Shown: piece by piece, positions 1 through 5,103 of the stretch
How positions within the stretch are numbered: the stretch's first letter is position 1
Layout: each line of letters opens with the position of its first letter
NCBI GenBank assembly: GCA_023253495.1
Contig: JALRGF010000217.1
Coordinates: 1 to 5,103, forward strand
Length of the DNA: 5,103 nt
Reading direction: 5' to 3'
Origin: Verrucomicrobiales bacterium
GTDB taxonomy: Bacteria > Verrucomicrobiota > Verrucomicrobiia > Verrucomicrobiales > V1-33
Translations under genes and position numbers: made by a program
Notes under the pieces: model-generated
Told to the model about the DNA's origin: nothing
What the model saw: the letters and a program-made list of their open reading frames with translations, nothing else
Databases searched by the model: none

Positions 1-414
1 CGCATAAAGCATCGCCGTGGTCGTGCCGTGGGCGGCCAGCGCGGCAAAAAACGCCTCCAGTTCCCCGCACAACCCGGCGCGCCCGGCCCGGAACCGCACT
101 TCGGTCGGAAAAACATGACGCTCAAGCCACGGCAACAGTCCGCTTTCCCGCCGCGCCACCACCGGGTACTGCGGCACATGCGCGTGCGCATCGACCAACC
201 CGGGCATGATCACCGGTCGCACGCCCGGCGCCCACGCACACCACCCGGCCTGCGGCCAGTCGCGACGCAGATCTTCCCGCGCCCCGACCGCCGCGATGCG
301 GCCGGCCTCGATGACCACGGCGCCCTCCGGCCACGAGCGCAGACGGCCCCACTCCGGCGCGTCGATCACGTGCCCCTCCAGCCCGACGGGGCGGTCCGAT
401 ACGCGGGCATTCAT
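1..414 (-). CDS. guaD: Guanine deaminase (amidohydrolase), N-terminal third, cut by window edge
   Basis: Guanine deaminase (EC 3.5.4.3) hydrolyses guanine to xanthine and ammonia in the cytosolic purine salvage/catabolic route. I translated the reverse strand: 138 codons stay open to base 1. Residues 31-45 form the beta-sandwich start of an amidohydrolase (GAVVIEAGRIAAVG). The metal motif follows at about residues 71-82 (PGLVDAHAHVPQ), with H77 and H79 as expected zinc ligands. The family-diagnostic stretch LLPWLERHVFPTE lies at about 93-105, and HGTTTAMLYA at 129-138 matches the conserved strand after it. The LPWLE..FP.E pattern after HxH-PQ separates guanine deaminases from other amidohydrolases. 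ATG at 414 is the first possible start after the in-frame stop at 448-450. A GAGG lies about 17 bases upstream, too far to be a convincing ribosome site. Family members run about 430-450 residues, so two thirds lie outside the window. It follows the DUF1080 gene by 33 bases, so co-transcription is possible. A related amino-aromatic deaminase is the main alternative. Confidence 0.86.
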   Translation of the reverse strand, partial: MNARVSDRPVGLEGHVIDAPEWGRLRSWPEGAVVIEAGRIAAVGAREDLRRDWPQAGWCAWAPGVRPVIMPGLVDAHAHVPQYPVVARRESGLLPWLERHVFPTEVRFRAGRAGLCGELEAFFAALAAHGTTTAMLYA

Positions 415-447
415 GCCGGGAAGCGCCGGTACCTCACGGGGCCACGA

Positions 448-1362
448 TCACCGCGCGGCCGCGGCGACCGATGCCACGCCGGTCTCCGCGGTAATCGCCT
501 CCGCGGTGGCCGCCACGGCCGATGCCCGGTCACCCGGCGCACCGGGGCCTGAAGGCGCAGGTGCGGCGGAAGGTGACGGCGCGGCGGACGGTGCGGCTGC
601 CGGCGCGGCCGAAGCCGATTTCCCATCGAGTTTTTTCACCTGCACATTGCGGTAGCGGACGAATTCCCGGGTGTGGTCGCCGCCGCCGTGGACCTGGAGG
701 GCGATGCCGCCGGTGTCCGGGTGGCGGACTTCCTTTTCCTGCCATTCCATGATTTTCACGCCGTTGATCCAGGTGGTGATGTGGGGTGGATTGCCGACGA
801 TGCGGGCGCGCAGTTCGTTCCACTGGTCGGCGCGCCAGAAGTGCGGCCACGCCTCGGGCAGGACCGGCAGCGCGACCGGCGGTTCTCCCGTGTTTTTGGC
901 GACGATTTCCGTCACCTTGTCGGTGAAATTGTAATTCCGCACATGCGGCTGCCCGCCCAGCCCCTCGCCGTAAATCCCCATGAGGTTGCCGTCAGCGTGG
1001 TAATCGATCATGGCCTGCCACGCCTTGCCGTCCTCGGTGCTGCGCAGAAACAACCCGCTGTCCGGCCCGAAATCGTTTTTCATCTCGAGCTTCACCTCGA
1101 AGTCGCCGAACTTCTCATCGGTGATGATGATGCCGCCATTGCCCGGGATGTCCTGTGAGCCGGTGATGGCGCCGTCGACAATTTCCCATTTGCCCCCGGT
1201 TTTGTGGCCGCTCGCCCCCGAGTGCCCGGTTTTCGCGCTGACATGCCACCCGTCGAGCGAGGTGCCGTCAAACAACGTGATCCATCCGCTTTCCCCGGCG
1301 GCACGCATGGAAAAGGGCGACGACCCGAGGGCCGCGACGAGACACAGAGCAGCGGTTTTCAT
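448..1362 (-). CDS. Secreted DUF1080 / 3-keto-disaccharide hydrolase family protein
   Basis: A 304-residue protein with an N-terminal signal peptide (MKTAALCLVAALGSSPFSM, cleavage probably near residues 21-23), so it is likely periplasmic, surface or secreted. Residues about 26-246 are one DUF1080 domain (PF06439), a concanavalin-like beta-sandwich now named 3-keto-disaccharide hydrolase. Visible hallmarks in order are WITLFDGTSLDGWH (27-40), WEIVDGAITGS (59-69), FGDFEVKLEMKND with DSGLFLRS (85-108), AWQAMIDYHADGNLMGIYGE (114-133), the WNELRARIVG strand (181-190), TTWINGVKI (196-204), and GGIALQVHGG with VRYRNVQVKKL (218-245). The family is known for sugar-related chemistry and is expanded in Verrucomicrobia and Planctomycetes. 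The exact substrate cannot be told. Residues about 247-304 are an odd Ala/Pro/Ser-rich, probably disordered tail beyond the usual domain end. The start ATG at 1362 gives a complete signal peptide; no Shine-Dalgarno is visible. It lies 50 bases after the coiled-coil gene and 33 bases before guanine deaminase. Confidence 0.93.
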   Translation of the reverse strand: MKTAALCLVAALGSSPFSMRAAGESGWITLFDGTSLDGWHVSAKTGHSGASGHKTGGKWEIVDGAITGSQDIPGNGGIIITDEKFGDFEVKLEMKNDFGPDSGLFLRSTEDGKAWQAMIDYHADGNLMGIYGEGLGGQPHVRNYNFTDKVTEIVAKNTGEPPVALPVLPEAWPHFWRADQWNELRARIVGNPPHITTWINGVKIMEWQEKEVRHPDTGGIALQVHGGGDHTREFVRYRNVQVKKLDGKSASAAPAAAPSAAPSPSAAPAPSGPGAPGDRASAVAATAEAITAETGVASVAAAAR

Positions 1363-1370
1363 GGGCGCAC

Positions 1371-1376
1371 ATTATC
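1371..1376 (-). promoter_or_regulatory. -10-like hexamer GATAAT upstream of DUF1080 gene
   Basis: On the minus strand GATAAT (five of six matches to TATAAT) ends 8 bases before the ATG at 1362. It is framed by a 4-base inverted repeat (GCAC at 1377-1380 and 1367-1370, read on either strand). It stands out in a very GC-rich region. No matching -35 is seen: the hexamer 17 bases upstream reads GCTGGC. If used, transcription would start almost at the ATG, giving a leaderless or nearly leaderless mRNA, which would fit the missing Shine-Dalgarno. This is a weak call from one hexamer. Confidence 0.22.
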
Positions 1377-1396
1377 GTGCCTCCCGCCTCCGCGCC

Positions 1397-1413
1397 AGCG
1401 GCACCTCGCCGCT
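1397..1413 (-). terminator. Small GC hairpin at end of coiled-coil gene, possible weak terminator
   Basis: A perfect 6-base inverted repeat (AGCGGC and GCCGCT, 5-base loop) starts on the last base of the stop codon of the coiled-coil gene, reading on the minus strand. No U-tract follows; the next bases are G-rich. It could be an attenuating or mRNA 3'-end-stabilising hairpin, or chance in GC-rich DNA. It lies between two same-strand genes only 50 bases apart, so read-through into the DUF1080 gene remains likely. Confidence 0.22.
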
Positions 1414-2354
1414 CACCACTCGAAGACGTCCCAGTCATCCGGCAGCTTGAGGCCGATCTCGGCCGCCTCCGCTTCGGCCTCCTGCCGCCGCTGCACCCGG
1501 TGCGCCTCGTACTGCGCCCGCTGCTCCGGCCGCAGCACCGCCATGATGGCGTCGTCACGCGACTGGCCCGGGGACAGGGCGGCCCGGTCGTCACCCAGCC
1601 CCTCGAACTGCATCGACGGATCAAAGTCGCGCGACCCGCGCGCCATCAGCGCGAAAACCTGGTCCTGCTGGGTGTCGTCGAGCGCCACCACGGCAGCAAG
1701 CTGATTGACGCGCTGCTCGGCCTCGTACTGCACCCGGTTGGCGCGTTCCTCCAGCCGCTCGCGGCGGTACCGGTCGAGCGCCTCGCCCTGCAACGCCCCC
1801 TCCATGAACGCGTCCACACCTTCCAGCGGTTGGAAGTCACGCATCGCCCGGGCATAGTCGGCCAGCGTGCTGTCGGCGCGGCCGGTCACTTCCTGAATCC
1901 GGCCGGCCTGCTCCTCGGCGCGGGCTTCCAGCCATTGTTTCAGTTCTTCCTTCTGGCTGGCGTTGAGCCCATGGCGTTCGGCGAGGTCGGCGACGGTGTG
2001 TTCGATCCGGCGTTTCTGATCGCGCCGGCTCATGCGGTCGAGCAGCGGCGCGAATTCGTGGAGGAAGGGTTTGGCGGTGTTGAACAGGTCGTTCAGATCC
2101 ACCGGGCGGCCGTCCTTCAGATCCTGCAGGATCGACCGCCGGCCGGTGGCGGCGAGGCGTTCGAGGCGGGCCGCGGCATTCGCTTCGGTCGCCTCCAGGC
2201 TGGCGATCCGCAGACGGTCGCGCGCCACCACGCGTTCGAGTTCGGCAATTTTTTCGGCTTCGGTGCCGGCCGGCGGCGGCAGGCTGCGCACGAACAGGGT
2301 GGCGCCGACCGCCCCGACAAGGAGGCCGAGCACAAGAAACATCGGGGCGCGCAT
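1413..2354 (-). CDS. Membrane-anchored coiled-coil protein with LxxxQ motifs, unknown function
   Basis: I do not recognise a named family. From ATG at 2354 the protein has 313 residues. A single N-terminal membrane segment or uncleaved signal (residues 4-22, PMFLVLGLLVGAVGATLFV) is followed by a short Pro linker (SLPPPAG). The rest is highly charged and mostly helical, rich in E, R, A and Q. Residues 31-70 look like a coiled coil. Three LxxxQ motifs occur: LNASQ at 130-134, LDDTQ at 225-229 and LRPEQ at 274-278. The last two flank an RDFDPSMQFEGLGDDRAALSP loop. LxxxQ in helical extracytoplasmic proteins recalls Spy/CpxP-like proteins, but the resemblance is only motif-level. The C-terminus ends LPDDWDVFEW. 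The frame is open further upstream to an ATG at 2426, but that would add 24 hydrophilic residues before the membrane segment, so I prefer 2354. ATG at 2342 (MFLVLG) is also possible. No clear ribosome site is seen. It is first in a possible minus-strand operon and divergent from the ABC operon. Confidence 0.85.
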   Translation of the reverse strand: MRAPMFLVLGLLVGAVGATLFVRSLPPPAGTEAEKIAELERVVARDRLRIASLEATEANAAARLERLAATGRRSILQDLKDGRPVDLNDLFNTAKPFLHEFAPLLDRMSRRDQKRRIEHTVADLAERHGLNASQKEELKQWLEARAEEQAGRIQEVTGRADSTLADYARAMRDFQPLEGVDAFMEGALQGEALDRYRRERLEERANRVQYEAEQRVNQLAAVVALDDTQQDQVFALMARGSRDFDPSMQFEGLGDDRAALSPGQSRDDAIMAVLRPEQRAQYEAHRVQRRQEAEAEAAEIGLKLPDDWDVFEW

Positions 2355-2476
2355 GGGGCGGTGGGGTGAACGCGCGGAAGAAATTTCCGCAATGCCTTTC
2401 TGTCCTCCACGGACGGCGCTTGTCACGGCGAAAAACCGCGGCTTTCCTCAACCCCGGCGCGTCAAGCGTCCCCGCG
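2355..2476. promoter_or_regulatory. Divergent intergenic region, presumed to hold both promoters
   Basis: These 122 bases separate the minus-strand coiled-coil gene from the plus-strand ABC operon, so promoters for both are expected here. The best plus-strand -35 candidate is TTGTCA at 2420-2425. Seventeen bases later is only TTTCCT (2443-2448), a poor -10. On the minus strand TTGACG (2465-2460) and TTGCGG (2392-2387) have no usable -10 at normal spacing. The region is locally richer in A/T (aaattt at 2381-2386, a run of five A at 2431-2435) than the flanking genes, which fits regulatory DNA. No riboswitch or small ORF with support was found. Confidence 0.5.
2374..2390. repeat. 17-base inverted repeat (GCGGAA N5 TTCCGC), operator-like
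   Basis: Perfect 6-base arms around a 5-base A/T-rich spacer, centred 28 bases upstream of the coiled-coil gene start and 95 bases upstream of the ABC ATPase start. The size and symmetry suit a dimeric regulator binding site, or a hairpin in the 5' leader of the coiled-coil gene. There is only one copy in the window, so chance cannot be excluded. Confidence 0.3.
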
Positions 2477-3445
2477 ATGACTGCATCCCCCACGCCCCCC
2501 GGCCCCCCCGCCATCGAAATCTCCGATCTGCGGGTCGATTACGGGGACTTTGTGGCGGTTGATGACGTCTCGCTGAGCGTGCCGGCCGGCGAAGTTTTCG
2601 GGCTGGTCGGGCCGAACGGAGCGGGCAAGACAAGCACCTTCCGCGTGCTCGCCACCCTGATGGAGCCGACCTACGGCGAAGTGCGGCTGGCCGGCATCGA
2701 CATCCTCGAAGACCCGCGCGCGGCCCGCCGCGTGCTCGGCTACATGCCCGACCTCGCGCCGGTGCCGTCGGACCTCAAGGTGTGGGAGTTTCTCGATCTT
2801 TTTGCGGACGCGCACGGGTTGGGGTCGGCGGCGGCGCGGCGGGCGTGCTGGGAGGAGGCGCTGGCCGGGGTGTCGTTGACCGACAAGCGGGATGCGTATT
2901 GCCGTGCGCTGTCGCGCGGTCAGACGCAGCGGCTCGTGCTGGCCAAAACCATTCTGCACCGTCCGCGGGTGATGATTCTGGATGAGCCGGCGAGCGGCAT
3001 GGATCCGCTGTCGCGGCGCGGCCTGCGGATCGCGCTGCGCCGGCTCGCCGACGCAGGCACGGCGGTCATGGTCAGTTCGCACATTCTCGGGGAGCTGGCG
3101 GAAATGTGCACGTCGCTCTGCGTGATGAACCGCGGCCGGCTGCTGGCCTCGGGGTCGGTCGACGAGGTGCGGCAGGTGCTCGGGCGCACCGAACGCACGC
3201 TGACGGTGACGGTGCTCGAGCGCGCGGACGAGGCCGCGGCGTGGATCGGCGGTCAGGCGGGAGCGGGTGAGCCGCGGGTCCACGGCCACCGGATTTCGTT
3301 CCGGTTCAGCGGCAGCCAGGACGAACAGGCGGCATTGATCGCGGGTCTGGTCGGCGGAGGGTTCCGGCTTTCGTCGTTTGAGGAGCAGAAATCGTCGTTC
3401 GAAGACATCCTCGTGGAGGTGGCTGAAGGCACTCTGAACCCATGA
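2477..3445 (+). CDS. ABC-2-type transporter ATP-binding protein
   Basis: A 322-residue ATPase that powers export or membrane remodelling together with the permease encoded next to it. Domain order: nucleotide-binding domain at about 13-230, then a C-terminal extension (about 240-322) of the kind seen in CcmA/DrrA/NatA-like ATPases. Motifs: A-loop tyrosine Y22 (DYGDFVAVDDVSL), Walker A GPNGAGKT (45-52), signature LSRGQ (146-150 region, YCRALSRGQTQRL), Walker B VMILDEP (165-171) with catalytic E170, D-loop SGMDP (173-177) and switch histidine H202 (VSSHILGEL). The Q-loop position in GYMPDLAPVPSDL (88-100) carries Asp92 rather than Gln; acidic residues here are common in this subfamily. The C-terminus has the typical SSFEDILVEV box (306-315). 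ATG at 2477 (MTASPTPPGP) was chosen because the longer reading from 2366 adds 37 basic residues without domain content and reaches almost to the divergent gene. No Shine-Dalgarno is seen. The stop overlaps the permease start by four bases. The substrate is unknown. Confidence 0.95.
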   Translation: MTASPTPPGPPAIEISDLRVDYGDFVAVDDVSLSVPAGEVFGLVGPNGAGKTSTFRVLATLMEPTYGEVRLAGIDILEDPRAARRVLGYMPDLAPVPSDLKVWEFLDLFADAHGLGSAAARRACWEEALAGVSLTDKRDAYCRALSRGQTQRLVLAKTILHRPRVMILDEPASGMDPLSRRGLRIALRRLADAGTAVMVSSHILGELAEMCTSLCVMNRGRLLASGSVDEVRQVLGRTERTLTVTVLERADEAAAWIGGQAGAGEPRVHGHRISFRFSGSQDEQAALIAGLVGGGFRLSSFEEQKSSFEDILVEVAEGTLNP

Positions 3446-5073
3446 AAGAAAAGGCCCCCTGGAACATCCCGGCCAATCCGGTTTTCCGTCGCTACGCGCG
3501 CTCGCGGTTGCGCCCGCAGGCGCTGGCGGTCGGTCTGATCCTCGCCGTGATGGTCGCGGGGTTTGTGTTTTTCGGCACCCGCACGCTGGCGCTTTACCGG
3601 AGCGGCATGGAGGTGGTCGATGCCGAGCGGGTCCCGCTGCTGCCGCTGATGGTGCTGCAGGCGCTCATTCTGTTTTTCCTCGGCACCGGGCAGGTGGCCG
3701 GCGGGATGACCGGGGAGGCGGACGAGGGAGTGCTGGACTACCAGCGTCTGACGCCGCTCACGCCGCTGACCAAGGTGCTGGGGTACCTGTTCGGGCTGCC
3801 GCTGCGGGAATACGTGCTGTTTGCCAGCACGCTGCCGTTCACCGCATGGGGGTTGTGGCGCGGGCAGGTTCCGTTTTCGGCGTGGGGGTCGGTGTATCTG
3901 GTCCTGCTGACGTCCACGTTGCTTTATCATCTGACCGGCCTGGTCGCCGGCACGGTGATCCGGAACCGCCGATGGGCATTTCTGGTTTCGATCGCCATTG
4001 TTTTCGGCTTGTACACGGTCATGCCGCAGGTGGCGAAGTTCGGGCTGACCACTTTCCAGTACTTCACGATCTGGCCGGTTTTTGAGGAGCAGATGAAGCA
4101 TTTTATGCCGCGCTCGGCCGGCGGGGTGCTGGAGAAAGTGCAGAGCCTGGCGCCCGCGGTGCGCTTTTTCGGGCTGAGTCTTTCGGAAACGATCTTCACG
4201 CTGTTCGCGCAGGCCGGACTGATCCTGACGTTCCTGGTGATGCTGTGGCGGCGCTGGCGGCAGTCGGAGTCGCATCTGCTGGGCAAGCGGTGGGCGGTCG
4301 GTCTGCTCGTCTGGTCGCAGATCATGCTGCTGGGCAACGCCCTGCCGCTCATCGCACCGGGCCTGATCTTTCCGTCGCGCGAACTCCAGCGCCGGATCTT
4401 CAATGCCCGCGGGTGGACGCCGTCGATCACCGAAGGCATGATCATGATCGGCCTCTACGGGCTGGTCGCGCTGGCGCTCGTGCTCGTGCTCACCTCGATC
4501 ATCACGCCGAGTCTTGACGGCCAGGTGCGCGGGCGGCGGCGGGCGCGGAAACTCGGGCTGGCGCGGCCGCCGCGGTTCTCGGACGAGGCCGGCGGGGTCT
4601 GGTTCGTGCTCGCCATGGCGCTGGGTGCGTCCGCCAGCTGGTTTCTGTTCGCGCGCGCCCTGATGGCGTCGTCGTGGTACGCCGGCCACGCCCTGCCGAC
4701 GCACGCACCCTGGTCCTTCGCGCTGGTCCTGGTCACTGCCACCCTGTCGTTTCACGCGCTGCTCGAAGGCTGGGGGGTGCGGCGTGTTTTTCTGGCGGTC
4801 ATTTTCCTCGGGGTGATTCCGATCATGGCCGGGGCCACGCTTGCGGCGGCCAGCGACCGGCTGCTCACCGCCGGTCTCTGGATCATTGCGATGTCGCCGT
4901 TCGCCGGGCCGGTCTTCGCCAGCCAGGAAGTGCTGCCCACGGTCGACCTGCCGCTGGCCGCCGCCCGCGCCATCGCGCCGGCTTTCTGGTTCTGGCAGGC
5001 GCTGGCAGCCGTGGCCACGGTCAGCCTGATCCATGCGCGGTGGCGTCGCGGGCGGGTGCCGGATGGCAGTTGA
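3442..5073 (+). CDS. ABC-2-like transporter permease, polytopic membrane protein
   Basis: A 543-residue inner-membrane protein, the presumed channel partner of the preceding ATPase. The N-terminal amphipathic segment NPVFRRYARSRLRPQAL (12-28) resembles the NPxxxRRxxRxxxR start of ABC-2 permeases. GEADEGVLDYQRLTPLTPL (91-109) matches the cytosolic coupling-helix pattern of that superfamily (E-x-GTLe-LLLTPLSP). By eye, hydrophobic spans lie near residues 27-45, 66-86, 112-135, 148-171, 177-195, 250-268, 284-308, 331-354, 385-407, 423-442, 448-468, 474-494 and 508-530, about 12-13 in all. A basic cytosolic loop (VRGRRRARK, 362-370) splits the second half. It is longer than common six-span ABC-2 permeases of about 250-400 residues, so one chain may supply more than one usual half-transporter. 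ATG at 3442 overlaps the ATPase stop (ATGA); GAAGG at 3425-3429 is 12 bases upstream, so translational coupling is likely. The substrate is unknown. Confidence 0.92.
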   Translation: MKEKAPWNIPANPVFRRYARSRLRPQALAVGLILAVMVAGFVFFGTRTLALYRSGMEVVDAERVPLLPLMVLQALILFFLGTGQVAGGMTGEADEGVLDYQRLTPLTPLTKVLGYLFGLPLREYVLFASTLPFTAWGLWRGQVPFSAWGSVYLVLLTSTLLYHLTGLVAGTVIRNRRWAFLVSIAIVFGLYTVMPQVAKFGLTTFQYFTIWPVFEEQMKHFMPRSAGGVLEKVQSLAPAVRFFGLSLSETIFTLFAQAGLILTFLVMLWRRWRQSESHLLGKRWAVGLLVWSQIMLLGNALPLIAPGLIFPSRELQRRIFNARGWTPSITEGMIMIGLYGLVALALVLVLTSIITPSLDGQVRGRRRARKLGLARPPRFSDEAGGVWFVLAMALGASASWFLFARALMASSWYAGHALPTHAPWSFALVLVTATLSFHALLEGWGVRRVFLAVIFLGVIPIMAGATLAAASDRLLTAGLWIIAMSPFAGPVFASQEVLPTVDLPLAAARAIAPAFWFWQALAAVATVSLIHARWRRGRVPDGS

Positions 5074-5097
5074 GGGCGGCCGGGCTGGCCGCCCGGC
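5074..5097 (+). terminator. GC-rich hairpin directly after permease stop
   Basis: Immediately after the TGA, GGGCGGCC (5074-5081) pairs perfectly with GGCCGCCC (5087-5094) around a 5-base loop. An alternative and mutually exclusive pairing is GCCGGGC (5079-5085) with GCCCGGC (5091-5097). The position fits the end of the two-gene ABC operon. No T-run is seen in the six bases left before the window ends, so intrinsic termination is not proven. Confidence 0.45.
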
Positions 5098-5103
5098 TCA
5101 AGG

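Noticed and set aside
415..450. In-frame arrangement of DUF1080 stop and guanine deaminase start, suggesting a read-through fusion
   Set aside because: The two frames are in register with no other stop between 447 and 415, so TGA read-through would fuse them. A secreted enzyme joined to a cytosolic deaminase makes no sense, and no recoding signal was seen. Register has a one-in-three chance.
28..655. Two overlapping plus-strand open frames (174 and 149 residues) at the left end
   Set aside because: They are antisense to guanine deaminase and the DUF1080 tail, and are Arg/Pro/Ala-rich shadow translations.
1377..2369. 330-residue open frame on the plus strand, antisense to the coiled-coil gene
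   Set aside because: No recognisable motif. The minus-strand reading has a proper membrane anchor and coherent charged helices and lies in register with its neighbours.
2355..2426. Longer N-terminus for the coiled-coil protein from ATG at 2426
   Set aside because: It would put 24 polar residues ahead of the membrane segment and read through the palindrome; the start at 2354 gives a normal anchor.
2366..2476. Longer N-terminus for the ABC ATPase from ATG at 2366
   Set aside because: The extra 37 residues are basic and domain-free and would place the start 12 bases from the divergent gene, leaving no room for promoters.
2462..3289. 275-residue minus-strand open frame opposite the ABC ATPase
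   Set aside because: The ATPase has every diagnostic motif in the plus frame; the antisense product is Arg/His/Pro-rich without any domain.
3253..5034. 593-residue open frame on the minus strand, antisense to the permease
   Set aside because: It is a by-product of high GC at third codon positions. Its product is a monotonous Arg/Gln/His/Pro/Asp-rich chain with no domain, while the plus strand encodes a clear membrane protein coupled to an ATPase.

Overview
The window is a GC-rich bacterial segment (roughly two thirds G+C by eye) with five protein-coding genes in two divergent blocks. No RNA genes, mobile elements, CRISPR arrays or integration scars were seen. A secreted DUF1080 (3-keto-disaccharide hydrolase family) protein, the weakness of Shine-Dalgarno signals and the style of the ABC cassette together suggest the Planctomycetes-Verrucomicrobia-Chlamydiae group. 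An Opitutaceae-like verrucomicrobium is my best guess, from family knowledge only. There is no 16S or marker gene here to prove it.

Left block, minus strand, read right to left. First comes a membrane-anchored, coiled-coil-rich protein of unknown function (2354-1413) with three LxxxQ motifs, recalling the helical periplasmic Spy/CpxP type. After 50 bases comes a secreted DUF1080 protein (1362-448) with an unusual Ala/Pro/Ser-rich tail. After 33 bases comes the first third of a guanine deaminase (414 to the window edge), which is cut by the window and not truncated biologically as far as can be seen. The short gaps allow co-transcription, but the three products share no obvious pathway: envelope protein, extracellular sugar metabolism and purine salvage. 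A small GC hairpin and a -10-like GATAAT in the first gap hint that the DUF1080 gene may also have its own promoter.

Right block, plus strand. An ABC-2-type ATPase (2477-3445) and a large polytopic permease (3442-5073) overlap by four bases (ATGA) and almost certainly form a two-gene transport operon. A GC-rich hairpin follows directly after the permease stop and may be its terminator. The substrate cannot be read from the sequence.

The 122-base divergent spacer (2355-2476) must serve both blocks. It carries a 17-base inverted repeat close to the minus-strand gene but no convincing sigma-70 promoter. I see no clear new biological system. The items most worth a second look are the LxxxQ coiled-coil protein, the tail of the DUF1080 protein, and the single-chain permease with about 12 membrane segments.
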